This document shows, piece after piece, positions 8,228-16,147 of a stretch of DNA of 64,000 bases. Each line of letters starts with the position of its first letter. Position 1 is the first letter of the stretch. Source of the DNA: JAHBVY01 sp964415255 (GTDB lineage: Bacteria; Myxococcota_A; Polyangia; Polyangiales; Polyangiaceae). A model generated the notes under the pieces. That model was not told where the DNA came from. It made no database searches and was given only the letters and a program-made list of their open reading frames with translations. A program made the translations under genes and the position numbers. The stretch spans positions 1-64,000 of the forward strand of contig CAYQAC010000001.1 of assembly GCA_964415255.1 (NCBI GenBank), given 5' to 3'.

Positions 8228-9660
8228 GGGGCCACAGCTTGAAGGGCGCGCGGCAGCTCCGCAACGAAGGCCTCAAGCTGCTCCTCGGCGATGGTGAGCG
8301 GCGGGGTCAGCACCAGCACGTCACGCGCGCCGCCCCCAGTGGAGGTGATGTAACCACGCTCGAGCAGCGCCTGCGCCGCCCGCGCTGCCTTGCCCGGGCC
8401 TCCGCCGCGCGCTTCGCCCTCAGCCGTCGCCCCGCCGCGCGCGCTCGCTGGCGCCAAATCGACGCCCCACATCATGCCACGCCCGCGCACCTCAAAAGGC
8501 AAGCCAGCGCGCTCAAGCGCCGCCCGGAGCTGGTCGCCGAATGAGCCACCCAGCTGCGCTGAGCGCGCCACGAGATCCTCGCGCCGCAGCACGTCCAGGG
8601 TGGCGATAGCGGTGGTGCAGGCGAGCGCCGCGCCCGCGAAGGTGGCCGTGTGCACCACCTTCGCGGCGCCGCGCCAGGCGTCCATCACCGCGCGGCGCCC
8701 CACGCAGGCGCTGATCGGCAGCCCCCCACCGAGGCCCTTCCCGAGGCACAGCAGATCCGGCGTCACCCCCAGCGCCTGGCTCAAGAGCGGCTCCCCAGCG
8801 CGCCCGAGCCCAGTCCAGATCTCGTCGGCGATGAGCAGCGCACCTGACCGTGCGGCGAGGGCGGCGAGTTCCGTCAGGAACTCTGACGGTGGCACCACCA
8901 CCCCGCCGCGCCCCAAGATGGGCTCGACGATGACGGCGCCCACGTCGCCGCGCACCAGCTCGAAGCGCGCCTGCTCCAGGCATGAGTCCATCGACTCGGC
9001 GTCGCTTGGGTAGGGCACGAAGCGCACGCTCGGGTTCAGCTGCGCCGCGAACGGCGCGCGGTAGCTATCGCGCAGCGAGGTCACCGCGAGCGGGCCGTAC
9101 GAGAGGCCGTGGTAGCCACCGCGGAAGGCGAGCACGCCTGGCTTACCCGTCGCGAGCACCGCCGTCTTCAGCGCCGCGCTCACGGCGTCTGCGCCGCTCT
9201 GGCCTAAGATCACCTGCGCCTTAGGCTCCGGGAACAGCCGCGCCAAGCGCTCGCACAGCGCCACCTTGGCCTCGGAGGGGTAGACGTCGCCGAGCGATTG
9301 CATGAGCCGCTCGGACTGCAGCGCGAGCACCCGGGCGACGTGCGGGTGACGATGCCCGATCAGCTGCGCGCCGAAACCAGCGGCCAGATCAACATAGCGG
9401 TTGCCGTCCACGTCGAGCACGTTGGAGCCGAAGGCGGTGGAGTAGACGACGCCGCTACGCACCTTGCGCCGCGCCTGCGCGGCTCCATCCACTAGCTGCC
9501 CCATGGGCGCCGTGAACTCAGCGTGTCGGATGAGCCAGGTGCGCGACTGAGGCCCAGGGGGGCGCACCTGAATCACCGGCAAGTCATGGCCTGGGTGGGT
9601 CTCTGGAGGGAGCGGGATCTCGCTGAAGCTCATGGAGGTACTCGTGGCGAACGGGCTCAC
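8224..9660 (-). CDS. Class III (PLP-dependent) aminotransferase
   Basis: 478 residues from GTG 9660; ATG 9633 (MSFSEIPL) is an alternative and neither has a strong ribosome site. The class III signatures are clear. They are the substrate/cofactor loop (GQSGADAVSAALK), the PLP-binding Asp in LLIADEIWTGLGRAGE, and the Schiff-base Lys in LCLGKGLGGGLP. A short Gly/Ala/Glu insertion (ARGGATAEGEARGGG) lies near residue 415. Class III enzymes usually transfer amino groups to or from omega-amines, ornithine or GABA-like substrates, and aldehydes are typical acceptors. First gene of the aminotransferase-luxE-luxC operon, so an acyl-derived aldehyde is the obvious candidate substrate. That is inference. 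Confidence 0.88.
   Translation of the reverse strand: MSPFATSTSMSFSEIPLPPETHPGHDLPVIQVRPPGPQSRTWLIRHAEFTAPMGQLVDGAAQARRKVRSGVVYSTAFGSNVLDVDGNRYVDLAAGFGAQLIGHRHPHVARVLALQSERLMQSLGDVYPSEAKVALCERLARLFPEPKAQVILGQSGADAVSAALKTAVLATGKPGVLAFRGGYHGLSYGPLAVTSLRDSYRAPFAAQLNPSVRFVPYPSDAESMDSCLEQARFELVRGDVGAVIVEPILGRGGVVVPPSEFLTELAALAARSGALLIADEIWTGLGRAGEPLLSQALGVTPDLLCLGKGLGGGLPISACVGRRAVMDAWRGAAKVVHTATFAGAALACTTAIATLDVLRREDLVARSAQLGGSFGDQLRAALERAGLPFEVRGRGMMWGVDLAPASARGGATAEGEARGGGPGKAARAAQALLERGYITSTGGGARDVLVLTPPLTIAEEQLEAFVAELPRALQAVAP
8873..8887. repeat. GTCAG-N5-CTGAC palindrome (perfect), intragenic
   Basis: GTCAGGAACTCTGAC inside the aminotransferase gene. On the coding strand it reads Ser-Glu-Phe-Leu-Thr with a TCA serine codon. 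Confidence 0.8.
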
Positions 9661-9732
9661 CGCGACCCGGAGCTACCCTCCAAGAGCACCTGCCCTCTGA
9701 GACGCAGCCCTCCGAGAGGGAGAGAGCCGCAG

Positions 9733-10635
9733 CTAGAACGAGACGCGGTTTCGTCCGCCGTTCTTCGCTTCGTACAGCTTCCCGTCGGCACGCGCCACCA
9801 GCTCTGCCGAGCCCTGATCAGCCTCAGCGAGCTCAGCGCAGCCGATGCTCACGGTGAGCGGGATCTGCTCGCCTTGAAACGCGAAGCGGTGCTCGGCGAC
9901 GAGCGCGCGGATGTCCTTCATCAGCGTCGCGGCCGCGCTCAGCGCGGTCTCAGGCATGACGATGGCGAACTCCTCACCGCCATAGCGCGCGAAGATGTCC
10001 TCCCCGCGGATGCGGCTCTGCACCACCCGCGCCAGCTCACGCAGCACGTGATCTCCAGCCAGGTGTCCGAACTGATCGTTGATGCGCTTGAAGTAGTCGA
10101 TGTCGAACATCGCCAGCGCCAGCGGGCGGTGATGCCGCCGAGCGCGCATCAGCTCACGCTCAAGCGCCTCGTCCAGGTACCGCTTGTTGTGGATCTGCGT
10201 GAGGCCATCCACGATCGTCATCCGATAGATCTCTTCGTGGTATTTGGACTCGGCGTCGGCGCCGCTCAAATACTTGAAGATGGTCGGCCCCACCTTGATC
10301 CGGTCGTTGTTGTCGAGCCCCGTCTCGATCAAGGCTGCAACCTGCCGCTCGTTCAGGTAGGTGCCGTTGGTGGAGTTGTTGTCCAGCATCACCCAGCGCC
10401 CGGCGCGCCGCAGGAACTTGACGTGCTCCCGCGACACCGAGTCACCCTCCAAGACGATCTCGCACTCAGCCTTGCGCCCGACCACCGTCGGGTTCTCCTC
10501 CAGCACGAAGCGCTTGCCGAGCAGCATCGGCTCCTTCGTGTAGATCACCACCAGGCAGTCGTTGCCTCCCCCGAGAGGCTCCGCCTTGGTCTGGTCCGGA
10601 TGGACGACGCGCGTCTCTTCCTCTTTGTCAGTCAC
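9733..10635 (-). CDS. FHA-GGDEF diguanylate cyclase
   Basis: 300 residues from GTG 10635. An FHA domain (about 35-125) has the phosphothreonine-binding signatures VVGRKAECEI, SVSREH and NNSTNGTYLN. The GGDEF domain (about 135-300) has an intact active site GGEEF at 219-223. It also has an RGED inhibitory I-site at 210-213, the usual five residues upstream, so it should make c-di-GMP and be product-inhibited. The FHA domain suggests control by a Ser/Thr kinase; two kinase-domain proteins are encoded 30-38 kb away. No membrane segment is visible. It stands alone, 179 bases from its neighbour. Confidence 0.93.
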   Translation of the reverse strand: MTDKEEETRVVHPDQTKAEPLGGGNDCLVVIYTKEPMLLGKRFVLEENPTVVGRKAECEIVLEGDSVSREHVKFLRRAGRWVMLDNNSTNGTYLNERQVAALIETGLDNNDRIKVGPTIFKYLSGADAESKYHEEIYRMTIVDGLTQIHNKRYLDEALERELMRARRHHRPLALAMFDIDYFKRINDQFGHLAGDHVLRELARVVQSRIRGEDIFARYGGEEFAIVMPETALSAAATLMKDIRALVAEHRFAFQGEQIPLTVSIGCAELAEADQGSAELVARADGKLYEAKNGGRNRVSF

Positions 10636-10745
10636 AGATCGCCCGAACGCATGAGATCGCCGTAAGCCTTTAGCTTAGCTGACCCTCTGGCCACCGAACA
10701 GGGGCGAAAGCCGCCTGAGGCCCCCTTCAAGTCCCTCGGCGTAGC

Positions 10746-10778
10746 CGCTTCCTGAGCGCTTCCTGAGCGCTTCCTCGG
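10746..10778. repeat. 11-bp tandem repeat (CGCTTCCTGAG), three copies
   Basis: Three adjacent copies, the last imperfect, with a degenerate fourth nearby. They lie in the 179-base gap between the FHA-GGDEF gene and the MutS-family gene. Just upstream, at 10671-10685, is TAGCTTAGCTGAC, a degenerate form of the GTCAG-N5-CTGAC word. Confidence 0.85.
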
Positions 10779-10814
10779 CGTTTCTTTGACGCTTCCTGGG
10801 CATTGTCAACCCGT

Positions 10815-12977
10815 TCAATCGCGAAGCCGCTCCCCCAGCCCGCCCGACGTAGCCTCCGGCAGGATAGTCTGTTCCGCTACCACAGGGCTCGTAGCCACCT
10901 CGTCGTCTTCAAGTGGCACAGGGATCCCCACGAGCTGCATCAGCCGCAGGGCGTTGCCGGAGCGCACCGGCCCTGGCCGAACCAAGTAGTCAAACGTCAT
11001 CTTCCCGGCCGCCACGTCTTCACGCAGGTGCACCTGGGTCACGCGCTCCATCAGCGCTGGTGGGAGCTCACACAGCCCCATGTCATGAGTCGACACCGCG
11101 CCCACCGCACCACGCCGGAGCAGCTCCGCCAGCACCCAGCGCGCCCCCACCTGACGCTCGCGGCTGTTCGTGCCGTGCAAGATCTCGTCGAGCAAGAACA
11201 GCACCGTGCGGTCCCCTAGGCTACCAAGGCTCGACGAGGGTTCACTCATCGCCCGCGCTGCGTCGCTCGACGACCCATGAGTCGCCTCCTGCACCGGGCT
11301 GTCGCTCAGCGTTTTTCCTTGGGGGAATGGGGGGTTGGGCACCTCGCCACGGCTGGCGGAGCGCGCCGAGTCCATCGTGGATGCATCAGGCGAGGCAGCG
11401 TCGAGCACCGCCTTGAGCTTGCTCACCTCGGCGTAAAAGTGACTCACGCCGCCGCCGAGCGAGTCGCTCACGCGGATGCTGGTGCGGAGCGTGAGCGGCC
11501 ACAGCCGGAGCGCCGCGGCGCACACCGGGCCCCCCGCCTGCGCCAGCACCACCGAGAGCCCCACGGAGCGCATCAAGGTGCTCTTGCCTGACATGTTGGA
11601 GCCCGTGATGAGCAGCGCGGTGCCCGGCGCGTGGAGCGTGACGTCATTCGTCACGCGCTTGTCCGGGTCGAGCAGCGGGTGGCCCAGCTGGGTGGCGGCG
11701 TACACCGGCGGCTCCGCGCTCGGGTCCATCAAGTCAGGCCAGGTGACGTGTGGCTCGTCCACCGCGAAGGTAGCGAGGGACGACAGCGCCTCGAGCTCAC
11801 CCAGCGCCTCGAACCAGCCGCGCGCCGCCTTCCCCACGCGGCGCTGCCACGCCTCCAGCCGCAGCACGCAGTGCAGATCCCACTGCAGCACGATGTTCGC
11901 CACGGGGTGCACCAGGCCGTTGTGCTTCAAATCGAACCACCCCACCCCGCGCTGGAACTCACGCATCGCCGCCGAGGGCCTCAGCGTCCCTTCGAGCGTG
12001 TGCCCCTCCGCAAGGCTCAACCCCTGCGACTTCAAGCGCCGGAGCAGGCGCGCCTCCATGGGCAGCTCCTCCATCAGCTTGAGCATCGGGGCGTAGTGCA
12101 GGAAGGCCCCCTCGGTGGTGGACACCGCCGCGAACACCCGTGAGGCCTCGCTCGCGCTCGTCCAGGTGAAGAAGAAGCTGATGACCAGCGGCGGCACCGC
12201 CAGCCAGCCCGGCGCGTCCGCCAGCCACACCGCGCCGAGCGCCGCGAGGTTGAGCGCTGGGAGCAGCCAGCCGAGCGGCTTGAGCCATGCCCGCCCGCTC
12301 AACACGGGGGGCGACTCCGCCCAGCGGAGCAGCGGCTCAGGATCTGGTGGTAACTTAGACTGACTATTCGCCTGGCGAGCGCCGCGGCCCGAGTCGGGGG
12401 TGAGCGCCAGCGCCAGCGCCTCGAGCTCTTGGCGCTTGCCCTGCTCCTGCGCGAGCGCGCGGGCCGCCTCTTGGCGCTCTCGCACCACCGCGAGCGGCGC
12501 CGGCTCCGTGAGGAGGCGCAACAGCGCGCGCTGGCCGTAGCGCGTGTGCGCCACGTTCAGGCGCTGAAACAGCGAGCCCTGGCCCACCAGATCGAGATCG
12601 TCGAGGTAAGGACAGCTTAACTCACCACGCAGCTCGGCGCCGTCTTCGCTGAAGGCGCGCCACTGACCGCGGCAGCGATCCGCCCCGCGCTGGTTCACCA
12701 CCATGAACCGCGTCGCCTCATCGCGCGCGCGGAGCACCCGGCCATGCCACACCACCAAGGCGATGAACGCCACCAGCCCCACCAGCGACAGCGCGAGCCC
12801 GAGCCCGCTCCGACCCACCACGCCGACGCCGCCGCTGACCACGAACACCGCGAAGCTGAGGCCCCGCAGGTTCGACACCAAGGTCGAGCGCGACTCCAGG
12901 CGCTCCACCTGGACGCGCTGCTCCTGCGCGCGCGCCGCGTACTCGAGCGCGCGCGCCTCTGATGCCTCACTAGTCAC
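10815..12977 (-). CDS. MutS-family ATPase with transmembrane segments and a disordered insertion
   Basis: 720 residues from GTG 12977, two bases after the cheB stop. The C-terminal half is a MutS ATPase domain: Walker A at 457-466 (TGSNMSGKST), MutS signature region SDSLGGGVSHFYAE (504-517), Walker B LFLLDEI (593-599), then HGTNSRERQVGA and the His switch STHD. The N-terminal DNA mismatch-binding domains of true MutS are absent. Instead there are hydrophobic spans at about 41-58, 60-78, 236-253 and 258-272, as in the membrane-associated MutS-like proteins found in several phyla. Residues 527-590 are a Ser/Ala/Asp-rich insert between the signature region and Walker B. It contains EVPNP, encoded by the dispersed G-tract repeat. 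Function is unknown; canonical mismatch repair is unlikely. Confidence 0.85.
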   Translation of the reverse strand: MTSEASEARALEYAARAQEQRVQVERLESRSTLVSNLRGLSFAVFVVSGGVGVVGRSGLGLALSLVGLVAFIALVVWHGRVLRARDEATRFMVVNQRGADRCRGQWRAFSEDGAELRGELSCPYLDDLDLVGQGSLFQRLNVAHTRYGQRALLRLLTEPAPLAVVRERQEAARALAQEQGKRQELEALALALTPDSGRGARQANSQSKLPPDPEPLLRWAESPPVLSGRAWLKPLGWLLPALNLAALGAVWLADAPGWLAVPPLVISFFFTWTSASEASRVFAAVSTTEGAFLHYAPMLKLMEELPMEARLLRRLKSQGLSLAEGHTLEGTLRPSAAMREFQRGVGWFDLKHNGLVHPVANIVLQWDLHCVLRLEAWQRRVGKAARGWFEALGELEALSSLATFAVDEPHVTWPDLMDPSAEPPVYAATQLGHPLLDPDKRVTNDVTLHAPGTALLITGSNMSGKSTLMRSVGLSVVLAQAGGPVCAAALRLWPLTLRTSIRVSDSLGGGVSHFYAEVSKLKAVLDAASPDASTMDSARSASRGEVPNPPFPQGKTLSDSPVQEATHGSSSDAARAMSEPSSSLGSLGDRTVLFLLDEILHGTNSRERQVGARWVLAELLRRGAVGAVSTHDMGLCELPPALMERVTQVHLREDVAAGKMTFDYLVRPGPVRSGNALRLMQLVGIPVPLEDDEVATSPVVAEQTILPEATSGGLGERLRD
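11329..11349. repeat. Dispersed G-tract repeat inside the MutS-family gene
   Basis: GGGGGGTTGGGCACCTCGCC(A). On the coding strand it reads GEVPNPP. The same element occurs at 57281-57303 and 51953-51977 and, in variant form, at 20175, 41191, 45366 and elsewhere. Confidence 0.85.
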
Positions 12978-12978
12978 G

Positions 12979-14208
12979 TCAGGAAACTAGTCGACAAATC
13001 GCCGCGGCGACACGCTCTAAGTCCACCACCTCGTCCACCACCCCGAGCTCCACCGCGGCCCGCGGCATCCCATACACGACGGAGCTCGCCTCGCTCTGCG
13101 CGAGCGAGCGCCCCCCAGCCGCCTTCACGGCCGCCAGGCCGAGCGCTCCATCGCGCCCCATGCCGGTGAGCACCACCCCGATCGCCCGCGCGCCGTACAC
13201 CGCCGCGACCGAGCGCAGGGTGACGTCCGCCGCTGGGCGCACGCCGTGCACCGGCGGCGACAGGGTGAGCCGCACCAGCCCGCCGCGCTCCACCTGGAGG
13301 TGTGAGTCGCCGGCCGCCACCAAGCAGAGCCCCTCCCGCAGCTCCTCCCCACCCTGCGCTTCTTGTACTGAGAACGGAGCGGCGCGCGAGAGCTGCTCCG
13401 CGAGGGCGCGAGTGAAGCCGCCCGCCATGTGCTGCACCACCAAGAGCGCCGAGCGCGTGAGATCGAGCGCGGGCACCACCTGAGCCAGCGCCGCTGGCCC
13501 GCCGGTGGAGCTGGCGATCACGATCACGCGCAGGCCGCTCGGCAGCGGTGAGCCAGACGGCGAGGAAGGCCGCCCAGCGCCAGAAGGACGCTCGCCTGAC
13601 GAACGCTCCCCGAGCGCTGAGGTGCGCCCAGCGCCAGAAGGACGCTCGCCTGACGAACGCTCGCCAGCGCTCGAAGGACGCTCGCCAACGCTGGAAGTTC
13701 GTTCGCCTGACACACGTGCCCCCGGCGTCATGGCACCAGCGCCGGGCGCCGGTGCGCGCTCCCCAGCGCCATCCAAGCGCTCCACGCCGCGCTGAATCGC
13801 CGCGCGGTTCGCGCGCGCGGCGGCGTACAGCTTGCTGAGCAGCTCCTCGCGGATCTGACCGATGTGGGCGCTCACCTCGCCGCCCGGCTTGGGCACGTAG
13901 TCCACCGCGCCCGCGCTGAGCGCCGCGAGCGTCTCGGTGGCGCCCTCTCGGGTGTGCGCGCTGAGCATCACAACGCCGACGCCGCGCTCGCGCACGATCT
14001 GGCGCGTGGCCTCGGCGCCGTTCAGCTTCGGCATGTTGAAGTCCATGCTGATCACGTCGGGGCGGAGGCTCCGCGCGAGCGCCACGGCCTCCTCCCCATC
14101 GCGCGCCTGACCCACCACCTCGAAGCGCTCATCGGCTTCCACGAGGCGCGCGACGGCGCTTCGCATGAAGGCCGAGTCATCGACCACCAGCGCGCGCAGG
14201 CGCCTCAC
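12979..14208 (-). CDS. cheB: Chemotaxis protein-glutamate methylesterase CheB
   Basis: 409 residues. The N-terminal receiver domain has its phospho-acceptor Asp56 (VISMDFNMP) and the acidic DD pair at 10-11. The C-terminal methylesterase domain has the Ser-His-Asp triad in IASSTGGPAAL, VVQHMAGGF and GMGRDGALGL. The domains are joined by an unusually long Ser/Gly/Arg-rich linker of about 75 residues. That linker is built from GERPSGAG/GERSS units whose DNA contains a 38-bp repeat (13571-13608 and 13625-13662). No cheR, cheA or receptor genes flank it. Its start overlaps the stop of the upstream secreted-protein gene and its stop is followed two bases later by the MutS-family start, so the three are co-translated. 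Confidence 0.93.
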   Translation of the reverse strand: MRRLRALVVDDSAFMRSAVARLVEADERFEVVGQARDGEEAVALARSLRPDVISMDFNMPKLNGAEATRQIVRERGVGVVMLSAHTREGATETLAALSAGAVDYVPKPGGEVSAHIGQIREELLSKLYAAARANRAAIQRGVERLDGAGERAPAPGAGAMTPGARVSGERTSSVGERPSSAGERSSGERPSGAGRTSALGERSSGERPSGAGRPSSPSGSPLPSGLRVIVIASSTGGPAALAQVVPALDLTRSALLVVQHMAGGFTRALAEQLSRAAPFSVQEAQGGEELREGLCLVAAGDSHLQVERGGLVRLTLSPPVHGVRPAADVTLRSVAAVYGARAIGVVLTGMGRDGALGLAAVKAAGGRSLAQSEASSVVYGMPRAAVELGVVDEVVDLERVAAAICRLVS

Positions 14209-14909
14209 GGCTGCTTCCGCGCGGGCGCCGGGCGAAACTCAAGGATGAGGCTGGCGCCGGTGACCGGCACCGAAGGCAGGCCCACCAGTCGTCGATCGAT
14301 GACGTCCGCCACGCAGCGCCCCGCAGCCAAGCTGAGGCCTGGGTGGCGCTTCACCTCCACCCCCTCCGCGCGCCCTCGCTCGCGCACCAAGAAGCTCAGC
14401 TCCAGCTCCGCGATGTCCCGCGTGAGGCCGCCGTTCGTCTCCACGCAGGCCGTGAGCCGCTGCGACACCGTGGACAGGCGCTTCACGGCCTCCGGCAGCT
14501 TCCCTTCGTCCACCTTCAGCTCACGGAAGGTGACGCTCAAAGGCCCCGGCTTGGGCGCCTCCTTGGGTGCGTCCTTGGGCGCCTCCTTCGGAGCGTCCTT
14601 CGGCGCCTCCTTCGGCGCCTCCTTCGCGGCGCCCTTCCCATCGGCGGCATCTTTCCCCGCGGAACCGCCCTTCGCGGCCTCCTCGCGCGCCTTCTTGCGC
14701 GCCGCCGCGGCCGCCAGCACCTCCTTGGACTCCGCCTGGGTCATGCAGCGCACCAGCATGCCCTTACCGTCAGCCACCCTGCCCCAAGCGCAGGCCGGGT
14801 CGTAAGGGTAGCGGCTCTCCCGCGAGGCGTCCGCCTGCGCCCCCGCCGCGAACAACAGCGCCGTGATCCCAGCGGCAGCCACCGCCGCGATCCAACTCCG
14901 ACTCACCAT
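14205..14909 (-). CDS. Secreted protein with Lys/Ala/Pro repeat linker, function unknown
   Basis: 234 residues. A classical signal peptide is followed by a probable cleavage after AGAQA. A Cys-containing N-terminal segment (DPACAWGRV, VRCMTQAE) is joined by a linker of alternating KEAPKDAP units (about 94-115) to a C-terminal domain of about 110 residues. That domain contains TACVETNGG and a Cys in LAAGRCVADVIDRR. The C-terminal half resembles the energy-transducer/AgmX-type C-terminal domains that myxobacteria attach to secreted proteins, but I cannot confirm it. Its stop overlaps the start of cheB by 4 bases. Confidence 0.75.
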   Translation of the reverse strand: MVSRSWIAAVAAAGITALLFAAGAQADASRESRYPYDPACAWGRVADGKGMLVRCMTQAESKEVLAAAAARKKAREEAAKGGSAGKDAADGKGAAKEAPKEAPKDAPKEAPKDAPKEAPKPGPLSVTFRELKVDEGKLPEAVKRLSTVSQRLTACVETNGGLTRDIAELELSFLVRERGRAEGVEVKRHPGLSLAAGRCVADVIDRRLVGLPSVPVTGASLILEFRPAPARKQP

Positions 14910-14984
14910 ACCGCCCCAGCCTTAGCAGGCTCACCGCTGCGGCGCATGCGCCGCCCTACGCAGAGCGCGCCATGCCACGACCAC

Positions 14985-15734
14985 TCAAGACGCCGCCGCA
15001 CCGCAGTTCGGGCAGGCGTGGCTCTGGACCAGCAGGAACAGCGACGAGCAGTAGCGGCAGGTGTGGCGCCCCAAGGCCTGACTATCCACGCCGGTGCCCT
15101 GCGGCGGGAGCCGGCTTGTGTCCACCTGGCTGAGGCCCCACGCAATCTGCCCCAGCAACCACACGCCACGACCCGCCGTGTTCAAGGGCTCGGCCATTTC
15201 GTGCACCTCGTCGCTGAAGCCGAGCAGCAGCCCTCCGTTTGCATAAGCATACAGGCGCGGGATCCGGTCGCCGATGATGTAGGTCGCCATCGTCTCACGC
15301 ACCGCCGCTGGGATGAGCTCATAAGAGGCGAGATCGCGGCCACCCTCACTCGGGTCGATCTCCACGTAGTAGCCCTTGCCGAGGAACACCTTCTCCTCCT
15401 CGGCGTCGCCCCAAGCGCTCGCGGCCTCCCCCGTGAACTGCCCCACCTCCGGCACCGCGTCCATATCCCAGTGGAAATAGAGCGTGTGCCCTGAGGGGTT
15501 GTGCGCTTGCATCTCCCACTCCAGGGAGAAGAAGCTCACGTCGAGCTTCGCGCGCGCTGGGTAGCCATGCCAGCTCCCCCGCAGCTCAACCTCGCCATCC
15601 GTGCGGCGCTGCACCACCTGGTGCCCTTGGAGGAACGCCTGCCCCACCGCCTCCAAGAACTGCACCGCCACGGACCACTCGCCCGCGTCGTCCCCACCCT
15701 TCTTTGCGTTCGCCAGCGCCTGACGCCAATCCAT
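14985..15734 (-). CDS. Protein of unknown function with C-terminal zinc ribbon
   Basis: 249 residues. ATG 15734 is preferred to the longer frame from 15815 because GGAGGGAG precedes it by about 6 bases. Most of the protein is a mixed alpha/beta domain I do not recognise (EVELRGSWHGYPARAKLDV; GKGYYVEIDPSEGG). The C-terminus holds a CxxC-x11-CxxC zinc ribbon (CRYCSS to ACPNC). No signal peptide or membrane span. It stands 75 bases upstream of the secreted-protein gene on the same strand, so it may head the run that continues into cheB and the MutS-family gene. Confidence 0.7.
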   Translation of the reverse strand: MDWRQALANAKKGGDDAGEWSVAVQFLEAVGQAFLQGHQVVQRRTDGEVELRGSWHGYPARAKLDVSFFSLEWEMQAHNPSGHTLYFHWDMDAVPEVGQFTGEAASAWGDAEEEKVFLGKGYYVEIDPSEGGRDLASYELIPAAVRETMATYIIGDRIPRLYAYANGGLLLGFSDEVHEMAEPLNTAGRGVWLLGQIAWGLSQVDTSRLPPQGTGVDSQALGRHTCRYCSSLFLLVQSHACPNCGAAAS

Positions 15735-16147
15735 TCGCCTCTCCCTCCAAGCCGCAGCTCCCCGTGCCGCCCCGCCGCTCCCCGCCCCTCCGGCCCCACG
15801 GCCCGGACCCGACAAGCCGCTCTACTACGGCGCGGGTGGGTTGACTACGGCTCAGCCTCCGCGAGCGCCTTGCCAAACCCCCTGCCCCCCAAAACGAGCG
15901 CTTGAACGAGCGCAGCGAGCCTTCAAAGCTGCACTATAATGCAGGTCGCAACGCGCTGCGTTTCTGCCACTGCAATCGCGCACGTGTTCTGCTAGAGCGG
16001 GGCGCCCTTGGCGGGGCCTCCTGATGGTGAGGCTCCTTGGTGGAGCCCATCGGGCTCCTTGGCGGGGCTCTCGCTTGGCTCACCAGGGCCACAGCTGAGG
16101 CTCAGCAACAGGTGGCGTCGCCGCCCACTAGACTTGAAGGAATCGCC
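15735..16147. other. Intergenic region between divergent genes; candidate promoter and repeats
   Basis: About 410 bases between the zinc-ribbon gene and hppA. It contains a G-tract variant in reverse orientation (15868-15894), a perfect TATAAT at 15935-15940 without a well-spaced -35, and short repeats of CTCCTTGG(T/C)GG around 16010-16075. The hppA frame is open back to TTG 16037, but the stronger ribosome site lies later. Confidence 0.5.
15935..15940 (+). promoter_or_regulatory. Candidate -10 element upstream of hppA
   Basis: TATAAT in a very GC-rich gap, within the imperfect palindrome CTGCACTATAATGCAG. The best -35-like hexamer (TTGAAC at 15902) is 27 bases away, too far for a standard sigma-70 spacer. 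Confidence 0.3.
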
